Shown here: positions 18,021 to 27,245 of the stretch, piece by piece
How the letters are laid out: every line of letters begins with the position of its first letter
Position numbering within the stretch: the first letter of the stretch is position 1
Origin: Brevibacillus reuszeri
GTDB taxonomy: Bacteria; Bacillota; Bacilli; Brevibacillales; Brevibacillaceae
DNA length: 64,000 bases
Assembly (NCBI RefSeq): GCF_002897295.1
Contig: NZ_BEXF01000010.1
Coordinates: forward strand, 124,001 to 188,000
Reading direction: 5' to 3'
The notes under the pieces: generated by a model
Databases searched by the model: none
What the model was told of the DNA's origin: nothing
Seen by the model: only the letters and a program-made list of their open reading frames with translations
Translations under genes and position numbers: made by a program

Positions 18021-20522
18021 CTATGGGCTTGTGCTCGTTTGTCCTTGCTGGTTATTCTCTGTCGGAGGCACGTTTGATGGCACTGTTTGCCCCGCCTCTG
18101 TTCCTGCTCCAGATGGTGTCACCGGAGGAGTCGTACCTGCGGGCTGATTCTCGCCTTGAGGCTGTGTTGTACCTTGTGGCGGCGTGGTGCCCGAAGCAGG
18201 CGCTCCGGTCTGCGGAGTACCTCCAGGAGGCACGACGCCCCCCTGACCTCCTTCTGTCCCTAGTGGATTTGTCTGCACAGGCACTGGTGGCTCAGACTCT
18301 GATTGGAGAGTCACCTGCAGCTTTTCTGTTCCCGCCAAAACGGTACCAGGCGGGATGCTTTGCGAAACGACAAAGCCTGTTCCTGTCGACTGCACAGGGA
18401 TGTTTAGCAAGGAACTGAACTCCATAACATCCCGTATTGATTTGCCCTTGAAGTCAGGCATTTTCGCTCCCTTCACCCTATCTGTAACCAAAAGGATTTG
18501 CTTGCCTGTCACTACTTTCTCCAAAGGCGCTGGGTACTGCTCAACAATTTTGGTCCCTGTACCAATGACCGTAACAGTCAAATTGTCCTGCTTGGCTCGC
18601 AGCTGAGCAGCGGTGGTGGACATGCCCTCGAATTTGGGAAGCGTCACCTCAACCTGTGGCGTCGAGGCTTGCACCGATTGGGCCTTTGGGCCAGTGCTGC
18701 TGCTCGTAGCTTTAGCGGCATTTACCTGTTGCAAATCTGGTTGCTGCTGCAAATATTGTAAGCTGCGACCCATAATGCTCTTGAAAGTCGGAGCAATCAT
18801 CGTACTTCCCCATAGACCATACCATTCATCCGTGGCCGGATCGTCAATAACTACATAAACCAATAGTTTTGGATTGTCCTTTGGCGCAAAGCCAATAAAC
18901 GAACCGATATAGCGCCCTTCCATGATTTTGCCTGTATTCGGATCATATTTTTGTGCAGTACCTGTTTTACCAGCAACATGATAGCCTTCGATCTTATACT
19001 GCTTACCAGTTCCTTTTTCAGCTGTGACTACTGTTTCCAGAATATCTCGAGTTTGTTTTGCGGTCGCTTCACTAACCACACGTCTGACTACATCGCGACC
19101 GCTTCTCTGCACAACAGCACCTGTATGCGGATCCCGCAGCTCTTTAACGATATGCGGCTTCAATAGTTCACCACCATTGGCGATGGCTCCTACTGCAGCG
19201 ACCTGCTGAATTGCCGTTACCGTTACGCCCTGTCCGAACGTTGTTGCTGCCCAGTCACGTGGAGACTGCGGCTTCTCGAGATTGATCAGGTTCCCTTTTT
19301 TCTCATAAGGCAATTCAATCCCTGTCAGTGAACCCATCCCGAACTTTTTAAAGTAATCCCTGAGCTTTTCCAGCTTTAAGCGCTCATAGCCCAATTTAAC
19401 AAACATTACGTTACTGGAGCGCTGCACCCCTTCTAAAAAGCTGATACGGCCCCAACCATTCCCGTTGTTATGGTCACGAATCGGAATCTGACCCTTGATG
19501 GTGTATTTCCCTGAATCGTATTCTTCGTTCGGATTGAACTGTCCCTCTTCAATCGCGGCTGCCAGCGTAATAATTTTAAAGGTGGAGCCCGGTTCAAACA
19601 TCGAAGTAACAGCCTGGTTCGTATAATTCGTAATCCCCTGGTAATACGTATTCGGGTTAAATTGCGAACGGTTACCCATCGCCAAAATTTCACCCGTCTG
19701 CGGATCGGATACGACTACCGTCATCCCCTTTGGATTGTACTGCTGAACAACCTTGTCCATCGCTTGCTCAACATAATCCTGAATCTGACGGTCAATGGTC
19801 AGGTAGACGTCGTACCCGTCCTTAGCAGGGATGTACTGCCCCTCTCCATCAGGCAGCTGGTAGCCCGCCCCGTCCTTCTGGAACTGCATCTGCCCTTTTT
19901 CCCCACTAAGCTCCTTGTTCTTTTGCAGCTCGATCCCCATCTTCGGCTCATCATAAAGATCCATATACCCAATGACGTGGGAGGCAAAGCTGTTGTTGGG
20001 ATAAAAACGACGCGAGGTTTCGTCCAAAAAGATGCCCGGCAGTTGATTTTTCTCTACCTGCTCACCACTTGGCAGCTTTGGATACTGCAAGGCTAATATC
20101 CGATTCTTCTGATCCTCGGTAATCTTTTGTCCATAACGGCCAAGCTCCACCACTTTCGATTGCTTGGTCAAAAACTTCAATAATTCAGGTACAGGAGCAT
20201 TCAAGATCGGCGCAAGACTCGTTGCAGTGAAGTAAGGATCTCGCACAACGTCTGTATCCTTGTCATCTCGCCCGATAAGCCTTGCGTTTACAGTGTACCC
20301 TTTTCCTTCGTAAGCGAGGATTTCACCGTTACGGTCCTTGATAGATCCGCGTTTCGGCTTCAGTGTCCGCTCCCGATCCCACTGTCCTTGGGCATGCTCC
20401 ATGATTTTGGCGGCATCGACTGTCTGAATCCAATAGATTCGAAAGCTTAACCCTGTAAAGATCAAAATGGTACATAGAGCGACCATCAGAATCCGCAAGT
20501 TCATTCTTCGTTTCGTTTCCAT
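18021..20522 (-). CDS. pbpB: Division transpeptidase PbpB/FtsI with PASTA domains and Pro/Gly/Thr-rich tail
   Basis: This class B penicillin-binding protein crosslinks septal peptidoglycan. It has a short cytoplasmic N-terminus, one transmembrane helix (ILMVALCTILIFTGLSF), a dimerisation domain and the active-site motifs STFK (FEPGSTFKII), SSN (QRSSNVMF) and KTGT (AGKTGTAQKY). Two PASTA-like repeats follow (TLPKFEGMSTTAAQL and AKMPDFKGKSIRDVM). The last 110 or so residues are low-complexity Pro/Gly/Thr/Gln sequence. At 833 residues it is longer than B. subtilis PbpB (about 716), mostly because of that tail. GGAGTG lies about 9 bases before the ATG. Confidence 0.95.
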   Translation of the reverse strand: METKRRMNLRILMVALCTILIFTGLSFRIYWIQTVDAAKIMEHAQGQWDRERTLKPKRGSIKDRNGEILAYEGKGYTVNARLIGRDDKDTDVVRDPYFTATSLAPILNAPVPELLKFLTKQSKVVELGRYGQKITEDQKNRILALQYPKLPSGEQVEKNQLPGIFLDETSRRFYPNNSFASHVIGYMDLYDEPKMGIELQKNKELSGEKGQMQFQKDGAGYQLPDGEGQYIPAKDGYDVYLTIDRQIQDYVEQAMDKVVQQYNPKGMTVVVSDPQTGEILAMGNRSQFNPNTYYQGITNYTNQAVTSMFEPGSTFKIITLAAAIEEGQFNPNEEYDSGKYTIKGQIPIRDHNNGNGWGRISFLEGVQRSSNVMFVKLGYERLKLEKLRDYFKKFGMGSLTGIELPYEKKGNLINLEKPQSPRDWAATTFGQGVTVTAIQQVAAVGAIANGGELLKPHIVKELRDPHTGAVVQRSGRDVVRRVVSEATAKQTRDILETVVTAEKGTGKQYKIEGYHVAGKTGTAQKYDPNTGKIMEGRYIGSFIGFAPKDNPKLLVYVVIDDPATDEWYGLWGSTMIAPTFKSIMGRSLQYLQQQPDLQQVNAAKATSSSTGPKAQSVQASTPQVEVTLPKFEGMSTTAAQLRAKQDNLTVTVIGTGTKIVEQYPAPLEKVVTGKQILLVTDRVKGAKMPDFKGKSIRDVMEFSSLLNIPVQSTGTGFVVSQSIPPGTVLAGTEKLQVTLQSESEPPVPVQTNPLGTEGGQGGVVPPGGTPQTGAPASGTTPPQGTTQPQGENQPAGTTPPVTPSGAGTEAGQTVPSNVPPTENNQQGQTSTSP

Positions 20523-20628
20523 TATCCATTCACTCCATTAAGTCTATGTTCACCGCTTTTCGACTTTTTCCCCTGTTCGAAATTGATCTAAGAAAAAATG
20601 TTACCGCACGTATCGGCAGTAACATTCG

Positions 20629-21051
20629 TTAACGTTGTGTTGTTTGATTCTGTTGTGTCTGTGGAATCGAGCTTGCCTGTACCTTTGCCTGGCCAATCGT
20701 ATGTACTGCATTTGCATTGTATGTCATGCCTTGCCGCTCAGCTTCCTGCAGAATGCGATTCCCGTTGCTCAGCTGCTCAATTTGCAGCTGCAATGCCGTA
20801 TTTTTCTCCGTTACGATACGATTCTCTTTTTTGGTGCTCTGTATATCGTAGTTGTATTGGGAAATTTGCGAGTAGCGGACGCCTACCAATCCCAGACCGA
20901 TCACAGTCAGGGAAATAAACAAAAGGTAGAGCAGCTTCTCTCCTGTCGGTATGGTCGGCTTGATTCGGATCGTACGCTTTGTTGTTTTCGTTACGGAGCG
21001 CGGCTGTTTTTCCAACTCCACAGCCAGGTTTCCGCGGTAGTAGTAGCTCAT
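20629..21051 (-). CDS. ftsL: Cell division protein FtsL
   Basis: FtsL is a small bitopic divisome protein. The 140-residue product has a basic cytoplasmic region (TKTTKRTIRIKPT), one transmembrane helix (EKLLYLLFISLTVIGLGLVGV), a leucine/asparagine-rich coiled coil (IVTEKNTALQLQIEQLSNGN) and a Gln/Thr-rich end. The weak sequence conservation typical of FtsL means the call rests on topology and on position between rsmH and pbpB. SD AAGGAGAGG precedes the ATG. Confidence 0.92.
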   Translation of the reverse strand: MSYYYRGNLAVELEKQPRSVTKTTKRTIRIKPTIPTGEKLLYLLFISLTVIGLGLVGVRYSQISQYNYDIQSTKKENRIVTEKNTALQLQIEQLSNGNRILQEAERQGMTYNANAVHTIGQAKVQASSIPQTQQNQTTQR

Positions 21052-21087
21052 CGCTTCCTCTCCTTCTCTTCGTTGTTCTATAAGATC

Positions 21088-22023
21088 CTACAGCTTCTCC
21101 GCTACCCTCAGCTTCGCAGAACGCGCGCGCGGGTTAGCTTCCAATTCTTCGTCTGATGGCAGAATTGGCTTGCGGGTAATGACCTTCACAATCGGCTCAT
21201 TTCCACATGTGCAAATCGGAAAGGCAGGCGGGCATGTGCAGCCTTTTGATAAATCCTGATACACCTGCTTGCAAATCCGGTCTTCCAATGAATGAAAAGT
21301 AATGACGCTCACTCTGCCTGCTGGATTCAGCACCTCAACCGCATCGACAATAGCCTCTTTAAAAGCGTCCAGCTCATCATTTACTGCAATGCGGATCGCT
21401 TGAAACGTGCGCTTCGCCGGGTGGGGGCCCGTACGCCGTGCTGCTGCCGGAATTCCTTCCTTGATTAATTCCACCAGCTCACCCGTCGTCTCGATTGGCT
21501 TCTTTTGACGCTGCTGGACAATTTGCCGGGCAATTCGCCGGGAAAATTTCTCCTCGCCATACAGCCAGATGACGTTCGCAATCTCTTCCTCATCCCACTC
21601 ATTAATGATGTCGTAGGCAGACAGCGCTGCCTGCTGATCCATCCTCATGTCCAAAGGAGCATCGGCGTTATAACTAAAGCCACGCTCACCCTCGTCCAAC
21701 TGGGGAGAAGAAACACCGAGGTCAAACAAGATTCCGTCCACACCTGCAAGTCCCAAATCGCTAATCACGTCTTTGAGATGGCGAAAATTGCTTTTTACCA
21801 GCGTTACTCTATCCATATAGGAAGACAATCTCTCACGGGCATTGTCCAGCGCCCAGTCATCCTGATCGATGGCGATCAACCGACCACCCTCTGTCAGGTG
21901 CGAAGCGATCAAGCTGCTGTGTCCGGCTCCACCTAATGTACAATCCACATAGATGCCACCAGGACGGATGTTCAGTCCAGCTACAGCCTCTTCCCGCAAT
22001 ACAGTTACATGATGAAACGACAA
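21088..22023 (-). CDS. rsmH: 16S rRNA (cytosine(1402)-N(4))-methyltransferase RsmH
   Basis: RsmH (MraW) methylates N4 of C1402 in the decoding site of 16S rRNA using SAM. The SAM-binding loop [15 protein letters not shown] is near the N-terminus, followed by [14 protein letters not shown] and [16 protein letters not shown]. The C-terminal part has ISFHSLED-like [18 protein letters not shown] 22023 is chosen because GGGAG lies 8 bases upstream; a GTG three codons earlier overlaps the SD. The length is normal. Confidence 0.96.
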   Translation of the reverse strand: MSFHHVTVLREEAVAGLNIRPGGIYVDCTLGGAGHSSLIASHLTEGGRLIAIDQDDWALDNARERLSSYMDRVTLVKSNFRHLKDVISDLGLAGVDGILFDLGVSSPQLDEGERGFSYNADAPLDMRMDQQAALSAYDIINEWDEEEIANVIWLYGEEKFSRRIARQIVQQRQKKPIETTGELVELIKEGIPAAARRTGPHPAKRTFQAIRIAVNDELDAFKEAIVDAVEVLNPAGRVSVITFHSLEDRICKQVYQDLSKGCTCPPAFPICTCGNEPIVKVITRKPILPSDEELEANPRARSAKLRVAEKL

Positions 22024-22049
22024 GATCGTCACTCCCGTTCTTCTTGCTG

Positions 22050-22481
22050 CTACAAATTAAAGTCCACAAGTTTTTCAGCGATCTCCCCGAACGAGCCTTC
22101 GGACTGGGTAAAATAATCCTCCCAGCGCTCTTTGCTCCATACCTCTACTCGGTTTGATACGCCAATGATCACGCATTCCTTTTGCATGCCAGCATGGTCA
22201 CGCAGATTTTGCGGTATATTTACCCTTCCCTGCTTGTCCCACTCGCATTCGGTTGCACCCGAAAAGAAAAAGCGTGTGAAAGCACGTGCATCAGCTTTGG
22301 TAAAGGGGAGAGTTTTCAGCTTCTCCTCTAATTGTTTCCACTCTTCCATCGGATAAGCAAACAAGCATTGGTCCAATCCACGGGTAATAATAAAGGAAGC
22401 TCCCAATCCTTCACGGAATTTGGCAGGGATGGTCAGGCGGCCTTTTTCGTCGATGCTATGCTGAAATTCCCCCATGAACAC
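22050..22481 (-). CDS. mraZ: Transcriptional regulator MraZ
   Basis: MraZ is a SpoVT/AbrB-like DNA-binding protein that forms oligomeric rings and represses the dcw operon in enterobacteria. Two MraZ domains are visible, beginning [20 protein letters not shown] and [20 protein letters not shown], each with the DxKGR/DxQGR motif. GTG 22481 gives the start VFMGEFQHS, in line with the Bacillus start MFMGEYQ, and has GGGGGAAC upstream. The longer open frame extends through the operator region and is not credible. It is the first gene of the dcw cluster. Confidence 0.95.
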   Translation of the reverse strand: MFMGEFQHSIDEKGRLTIPAKFREGLGASFIITRGLDQCLFAYPMEEWKQLEEKLKTLPFTKADARAFTRFFFSGATECEWDKQGRVNIPQNLRDHAGMQKECVIIGVSNRVEVWSKERWEDYFTQSEGSFGEIAEKLVDFNL

Positions 22482-22490
22482 GCCCAGTTC

Positions 22491-22536
22491 CCCCACTTTC
22501 CTACCTGAGGGCTCCACTTTCCCCCACTTTTCCCCA
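22491..22536 (-). promoter_or_regulatory. MraZ-type operator repeats
   Basis: On the minus strand, TGGGG-AAAAG-TGGGG-GAAAG-TGGAG places three TGGNG units exactly 10 bases apart (22532-22536, 22522-22526, 22512-22516), and a fourth TGGGG lies two turns further (22491-22495). Direct TGGGN repeats with 5-base spacers just upstream of mraZ are the known MraZ binding pattern in E. coli. Location and spacing both fit autoregulation here. Confidence 0.8.
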
Positions 22537-22553
22537 CTTGAATGCCTAAAGCT

Positions 22554-22582
22554 ATTATAAAAAAAAATCCTGCATTTGTAAG
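22554..22582 (-). promoter_or_regulatory. Putative sigma-A promoter of mraZ/dcw cluster
   Basis: On the minus strand, CTTACA (22577-22582), 17 bases, then TATAAT (22554-22559). The -35 box lies in the loop and 3' arm of the terminator of the upstream gene, and the spacer is its U-tract. The MraZ-type repeats begin about 18 bases downstream of the -10 box. Confidence 0.6.
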
Positions 22583-22594
22583 CAGGATTTTTTC
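22560..22594 (-). terminator. Bidirectional terminator between ahcY and mraZ
   Basis: AAATCCTGC (22565-22573) pairs perfectly with GCAGGATTT (22582-22590). Runs of A on the left and T on the right give a U-tract in either direction. On the minus strand it lies about 40 bases after the ahcY stop. Confidence 0.9.
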
Positions 22595-22632
22595 GCATAT
22601 TTTTTTGCCGGGAAAGGACGGGTTTCGCGGGA

Positions 22633-23892
22633 CTATTCGACCCAGCTATCCAGGTAGGATTTTTGCTCGTCAGTCAATTTGTCGATTCCCATTTGCAAAG
22701 CTTCCAATTTGTACTGAGCAACCATTGCATCAAGCTCATAAGGTACGTTCAGGACGCTTTTTCCGATGTTTTTGTATTGCTCGTTCACATAAGCCAAGGA
22801 AACAGCTTGCAGAGCAAATGTCATATCCATGATTTCTGCTGGGTGTCCGTCACCTGCAGCCAGGTTAACCAGACGGCCTTCTGCCAAGAGGTACACTTTT
22901 CGACCATCAGCCATGACAAATTCTTCAATATCTTTACGCACAATACGCGTAGAAGTCGACAATGCATTCAATTCTACTTTGTTTACTTCGACATCAAAGT
23001 GACCAGCGTTGGACAAGATTGCGCCATCTTTCATCACTTCGAAGTGCTCTTTGCGAATAACGTCGCGGTTACCCGTTACGGTAACGAAGTAATCACCGTG
23101 TTTTGCTGCTTCAAGCATCGGCATTACTTCAAAGCCATCCATGTATGCTTCTACTGCTTTGATCGCGTCGATCTCTGTTACGATAACTTTCGCACCCAGA
23201 CCTTTTGCACGCATAGCAACACCTTTACCGCACCAGCCATAGCCAGCTACGACAACAGTCTTACCTGCAACAACCAGGTTTGTAGTACGGTTGATGCCAT
23301 CCCATACGGATTGGCCAGTACCATAACGGTTATCGAACAAGTATTTGCAGAATGCATCGTTTACGGCAACCATCGGGAATTCCAGCTTGCCTTCTTTTTC
23401 CAATGCTTTCAGGCGCAGAATACCTGTAGTTGTTTCTTCAGCACCACCGCGTACTTGTGACAGCAGATCGCGACGCTCGCTGTGCAGGATGGTTACCAGG
23501 TCGCCTCCATCATCGATGATCAGGTCAGGGCGAGTTTCCAAAGTTTTGATCATGTGCTCTTTATATTCTGCCGGATCTGGATTGTATTTCGCGAATACAC
23601 GAATGCCATCTTCCACAAGTGCTGCGCAAATGTCGTCTTGTGTGGAGAGTGGGTTAGACCCTGTGATTGTTACTTCAGCTCCACCCGCTTGTACCACCTT
23701 TGCCAGATAAGCTGTCTTTGCTTCCAAGTGCAGGGAGATCGCCACTTTCAAACCAGCAAACGGCTGCTCTTTTTCAAAGCGCTCGCGAATGCGGTTCAGC
23801 ACTGGCATATGCTCTTTTACCCAGTCAATTTTCAAATGGCCGTTGTGCGCCAACGACATGTCTTTTACAATGCTCTCAGAAATCATGTTCAT
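22633..23892 (-). CDS. ahcY: Adenosylhomocysteinase (S-adenosylhomocysteine hydrolase)
   Basis: AhcY reversibly splits S-adenosylhomocysteine into adenosine and homocysteine using bound NAD. The substrate domain begins [18 protein letters not shown] and has [10 protein letters not shown] and an [16 protein letters not shown] segment (canonical NDS..K..FDN..G). The NAD-binding loop is GYGWCGKG, and [10 protein letters not shown] is the conserved late motif. At about 419 residues it resembles the shorter archaeal and Thermotoga-type enzymes, without the insert of many proteobacterial and eukaryotic forms. ATG 23892 has AAGGAGG about 11 bases upstream; upstream ATGs lack an SD. It is a single-gene unit between the LysR gene and the dcw cluster. 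Confidence 0.93.
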   Translation of the reverse strand: MNMISESIVKDMSLAHNGHLKIDWVKEHMPVLNRIRERFEKEQPFAGLKVAISLHLEAKTAYLAKVVQAGGAEVTITGSNPLSTQDDICAALVEDGIRVFAKYNPDPAEYKEHMIKTLETRPDLIIDDGGDLVTILHSERRDLLSQVRGGAEETTTGILRLKALEKEGKLEFPMVAVNDAFCKYLFDNRYGTGQSVWDGINRTTNLVVAGKTVVVAGYGWCGKGVAMRAKGLGAKVIVTEIDAIKAVEAYMDGFEVMPMLEAAKHGDYFVTVTGNRDVIRKEHFEVMKDGAILSNAGHFDVEVNKVELNALSTSTRIVRKDIEEFVMADGRKVYLLAEGRLVNLAAGDGHPAEIMDMTFALQAVSLAYVNEQYKNIGKSVLNVPYELDAMVAQYKLEALQMGIDKLTDEQKSYLDSWVE

Positions 23893-23986
23893 GTATGGAT
23901 GGGCCTCCTTCATCTCAAAAACAATCGAATCTATCATATCATACGCAGTTACTGCCATCATCTGTTTTTCCTAATAACGGCATATT

Positions 23987-24928
23987 CTACCTGCCCGAAT
24001 TTATTTGGTCTGATGTACCTCCTTCTTCAAGTAGTCTTTTTCCCCCTGATGCTTCCGCGGACAATATTTCTAAAAATCGCAGCAGCGCCTGGGGCATCCA
24101 CTTCTTCTTATGATACACTATTTGGCGATAAACCCGTACATCCGGATGGGAAAAAGGTAAAATAACCAACGCACCGCTTTTTACTTCCTCGGCAACCGCT
24201 ATATAAGGAACAAGAGCGATCCCCAAGTCGTACGCTACACACTGCTTGATTGCCTCCAAGCTGCCAAATTCAAACGAAGTCACAATCGTCGCACCCGCAT
24301 CACGCAGTACAGCCTCCATAATGGACCGATAGCTACAGCCCGCTTCTGTAAAAATCCAGTTGGCTCCTGAAAAATCATGTGCCTCAATCGTTTCCTTCTG
24401 TGCCAGTGGATTTGTAGGCGCTGCCACAACAACTAATTTTTCCTCTCCTAAATTGATATTCGTTAAATCAGGGTGATCCTGCAGCCAATCCAGGACAAAA
24501 GCAAAGTCAAACCTGCCTTCCTTTACTCCTAACCGTAGATCCTGACAAATGCCAGGATGCAATGATATACGCATGCGCGGCTGTTCCTGACGAAATTTTT
24601 GCAAAAAAGGAGGTAGATAAAAAGCCGCGAGAGATTCCACAGTTCCAACCGTTAATGTTCCAGCTAGCTCAGCTTGTTCCGAAAGAATTGCTCTGGTCTC
24701 GTCCAAAATCGCCAGCAGCTGCTCACTATACCCTAAAAGCACTTCGCCTGCATGTGTCAGCCGGATTTTCCGCCCCCATCGCTCAAACAATGTCACACCA
24801 AATTCTGTCTCCAGATTTTGAATCTGCGTCGTTACGCTGGATTGAGCATAACCCAACACTTCCGCAGCACGTGTAAAGCTATTCCATTTCGCAACTTCAC
24901 GAAAGGTTTGTAAATAACGGGTATCCAT
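23987..24928 (-). CDS. LysR family transcriptional regulator
   Basis: The N-terminal winged helix-turn-helix spans about residues 1-60 (YLQTFREVAKWNSFTRAAEVLGYAQSSVTTQIQNLE), and the rest is a LysR substrate-binding domain (LTVGTVESLAAFYLPPFLQKF). The length of 313 is slightly above usual because of a polar tail. It is divergent from a YjeH-like amino acid exporter with a 124-bp shared region containing an inverted repeat, so it probably controls that transporter. The effector cannot be told from sequence. Confidence 0.93.
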   Translation of the reverse strand: MDTRYLQTFREVAKWNSFTRAAEVLGYAQSSVTTQIQNLETEFGVTLFERWGRKIRLTHAGEVLLGYSEQLLAILDETRAILSEQAELAGTLTVGTVESLAAFYLPPFLQKFRQEQPRMRISLHPGICQDLRLGVKEGRFDFAFVLDWLQDHPDLTNINLGEEKLVVVAAPTNPLAQKETIEAHDFSGANWIFTEAGCSYRSIMEAVLRDAGATIVTSFEFGSLEAIKQCVAYDLGIALVPYIAVAEEVKSGALVILPFSHPDVRVYRQIVYHKKKWMPQALLRFLEILSAEASGGKRLLEEGGTSDQINSGR

Positions 24929-24964
24929 CGCTCATCTCCTTTGCATCGAAAAATCCGATTTCAC

Positions 24965-24984
24965 TTATCTGATATTATAGATAA
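24965..24984. promoter_or_regulatory. Inverted repeat in LysR/exporter intergenic region (possible LysR box)
   Basis: TTATCT-N8-AGATAA is a perfect 6-bp inverted repeat between the divergent starts, 37 bases from the regulator start and 69 from the exporter start. LysR regulators commonly bind interrupted AT-rich palindromes of this spacing, so this is the best operator candidate. Confidence 0.5.
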
Positions 24985-25052
24985 CTTCGATAGTAAAGTC
25001 TATGCTACACTACGGTTACAAAGTCATTGAACAGGAAAAGAGAGGGATTTAT

Positions 25053-26333
25053 GTGAGTAAAGCTTCTGCACAAGCACCCGGTCTGGTCAAATCACTTGGG
25101 TTGCCACAAATCGTCGCTCTATACATTGGAGCCGTTGTTGGTTCAGGAATTTTGCTCATTCCGGGATTAGCCGCTGAAAAAGCCGGACCAGCCTCCATTC
25201 TCGCTTGGTTGCTCATGTCTGTACTTGTATTACCAATGGCGATTACAATGGGCCTTTTATCTGCTCGCTATCCAAGCTCTGGCGGGGTCTCTACTTTTGT
25301 ACGGAAAGCTTATGGTGATAGCTCCGGGAACATCGTTGGATGGTTTTTCCTTTTGTCCGTTCCGATTGGTGCTCCGATCCTCAGCGTGACCGGAGCAAAT
25401 TATTTGGCTGTCCTGCTGAATTGGGGAGACCTGCAAATCTATGTTGCTGCGGCTCTCATCTTAGTTACGGTCGTGCTGATGAATGTATTCGGATTGCACG
25501 TGGCTGCTCGGGTACAAACCATCGTCGTTGCCCTCATTATTACGATCCTGATTCTGGCCGTAGTTGCCTCACTGCCTCATGCGTCCATGACCCATTTCAC
25601 TCCTTTTGTGCCTAATGGCTGGATGAGTGTCGTTTCAGCTGCTGGCCTGTTGTTCTGGTGCTTTATCGGCTGGGAAGCGGTCACACACCTGTCAGAAGAG
25701 TTTGTCGATCCTCGGAAAAATGCGATTCGCGGCGTATTATGGAGTGCAGGCATCGTCGCTCTGTTATATTTGGCGGTTGCTTTCATGACTGTCGCTACTC
25801 ACAGTTATGGAGCGGGAATCTCCGCAGCTTCACTTAGTATTATGGTGCAGCTGTCCCTAGGACCTGTAGGGGGCTGGATTGTTGCCATTACAGCCTTGTT
25901 TATTTGTATCGCAACTGCAAATGCATATGTCGGTGCTGCCTCACGCATCGCCTACTCTCTCGCAACAGAGAAGATTGCTCCACGATGGTTCGGCATCCTG
26001 CATGAAAAATATCGCACACCGATAGGCGGCCTGCTCTTCCTATCCCTCTGCTTTATCGTCGTCCTCAGCGCCTTGTATTTTGGATTGATTGGTCTTTCCG
26101 AGCTGATTGTTCTGCCCAATGCTACGTTTTTTGCTACGTATATCTGCGGTTGTTTGGCGGGGGTTCGGCTCTTGCACGATAGCCGCGCTGGACGACTGGC
26201 AGCATGGATCTCTCTTGTCTTCACTGTAGGTCTGTATCCGTTCCTTGGCTGGTCGGCTCTGTATCCGATCGTGATTGCAGCAATTCTCTTTTTGTGGCAA
26301 AAGCGAAAAAGAATACAAACCCAAGCTGACTAA
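25053..26333 (+). CDS. APC superfamily permease, YjeH-like amino acid exporter
   Basis: This is a 12-transmembrane transporter of about 426 residues. It begins with the APC-type first helix (VALYIGAVVGSGILLIPGLAA). Segments YPSSGGVSTFVRKAYG, GWFFLLSVPIGAP and FWCFIGWEAVTHLSEEFVDP match the pattern of E. coli YjeH, an exporter of methionine and branched-chain amino acids. The substrate here is unproven. GTG 25053 has AGAGAGGGA about 5 bases upstream, better than ATG 25002. A divergent LysR gene is the likely regulator. Confidence 0.85.
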   Translation: MSKASAQAPGLVKSLGLPQIVALYIGAVVGSGILLIPGLAAEKAGPASILAWLLMSVLVLPMAITMGLLSARYPSSGGVSTFVRKAYGDSSGNIVGWFFLLSVPIGAPILSVTGANYLAVLLNWGDLQIYVAAALILVTVVLMNVFGLHVAARVQTIVVALIITILILAVVASLPHASMTHFTPFVPNGWMSVVSAAGLLFWCFIGWEAVTHLSEEFVDPRKNAIRGVLWSAGIVALLYLAVAFMTVATHSYGAGISAASLSIMVQLSLGPVGGWIVAITALFICIATANAYVGAASRIAYSLATEKIAPRWFGILHEKYRTPIGGLLFLSLCFIVVLSALYFGLIGLSELIVLPNATFFATYICGCLAGVRLLHDSRAGRLAAWISLVFTVGLYPFLGWSALYPIVIAAILFLWQKRKRIQTQAD

Positions 26334-26370
26334 ATAGAATCATTCAATGACCGATAAAGCCAGCTCAAAC

Positions 26371-26425
26371 AAAACTGCACCCCACCAGTTAGCCTCCTAA
26401 CTCGTGGCTGTGCAGTTTTTTTCTT
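26371..26425 (+). terminator. Terminator after the YjeH-like gene
   Basis: AAAACTGCAC pairs with GTGCAGTTTT, with an inner CCAC/GTGG and AGTTAG/CTAACT stem, then seven or more T. It is a long near-perfect hairpin about 40 bases after the stop. Confidence 0.92.
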
Positions 26426-26475
26426 CTCTCCACCCGAAATCGTCCTACGCAAAACACTTTCTTAACTAATTAGTA

Positions 26476-26519
26476 TTGGCAATCGCCAAATTCTCTGGTA
26501 AGATTGGCACATTCCCAAT
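26476..26519. promoter_or_regulatory. Two inverted repeats upstream of the FadR-type regulator
   Basis: TTGGC-AATC-GCCAA (26476-26489) and ATTGG-N7-CCAAT (26503-26519) both lie within 70 bases of the regulator start. They share a TTGG/CCAA core. GntR/FadR proteins usually bind short palindromes and autoregulate, so these are candidate operators. Confidence 0.45.
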
Positions 26520-26543
26520 CATCGGATGTTTGGAGGTTTAATG

Positions 26544-27245
26544 ATGGCACTACAAAAAACTACCCGTTCCTCTTTGGTAAAACAAGTCGTGGACCAGTTG
26601 GTACAGCGTATTGAAACAGGTTCATGGACAGTCGGAGAACGAATTCCCCCTGAGCCTGAGCTGGTAGAGCAGCTGGGGGTAAGTCGCAATACTCTGCGCG
26701 AAGCCGTACAGGCCTTGATTCATAACGGCATGCTTGAAGCCAGACAAGGGGATGGGACCTACGTACTCTCTTCCAGCGAATTTGGTGCAGCGATGCAGCG
26801 CCGCCTGCAACGCTCCACTGTCATTGAAATTCTCGAGGTCCGGCATGGCCTGGAAAGGGAGATAGCCAGACTCGCCGCCGCTCGCAGAACAGATGAGGAT
26901 TTGGCGTTGATTCGTGAAAAGCTGGCACAGTCTCAGGCCATTCAACATGATGCCGAAGCATACACACTCGCTGACCTCGATTTTCACATGGCGATTGCTT
27001 CCGCTACTTACAACGACGTCATGATTGACCTTTATAAAAACATGTCGGAAGCCCTACATTACTCCATTAGCGGCACGCAGGAGCTGGTAGATATTTTGGA
27101 CCCCCTTTCCAATCACCACGTCGCTCTTGTCGAGGCAATCTCGATGCAAGACGAGAGTGCCGCCGAGGAAGCCGCTAGCAGCCTGATCCAGGTGAGCAAG
27201 ACAGCTCTCACGCAGCTGATCAAGGAAGGAAGTATACAGATATGA
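26544..27245 (+). CDS. FadR/GntR family transcriptional regulator
   Basis: The N-terminal winged HTH has the GntR signature (about residues 15-70: GERIPPEPELVEQLGVSRNTLREAVQAL, GDGTYV). The C-terminal all-helical FCD domain contains LADLDFHMAIASATYN and SNHHVALVEAI, with His residues placed for metal/ligand binding. ATG 26544 has GGAGG 7 bases upstream; an ATG one codon earlier is also possible. The stop overlaps the start of the transporter gene by four bases (ATGA), so the pair is translationally coupled and the regulator probably senses the transporter's substrate. Confidence 0.92.
   Translation: MALQKTTRSSLVKQVVDQLVQRIETGSWTVGERIPPEPELVEQLGVSRNTLREAVQALIHNGMLEARQGDGTYVLSSSEFGAAMQRRLQRSTVIEILEVRHGLEREIARLAAARRTDEDLALIREKLAQSQAIQHDAEAYTLADLDFHMAIASATYNDVMIDLYKNMSEALHYSISGTQELVDILDPLSNHHVALVEAISMQDESAAEEAASSLIQVSKTALTQLIKEGSIQI

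Noticed and set aside
22663..23460. Plus-strand open frame opposite ahcY (265 codons)
   Set aside because: Antisense to a well-conserved enzyme, rich in Cys/Phe/His as expected of a shadow frame, and without a start signal.
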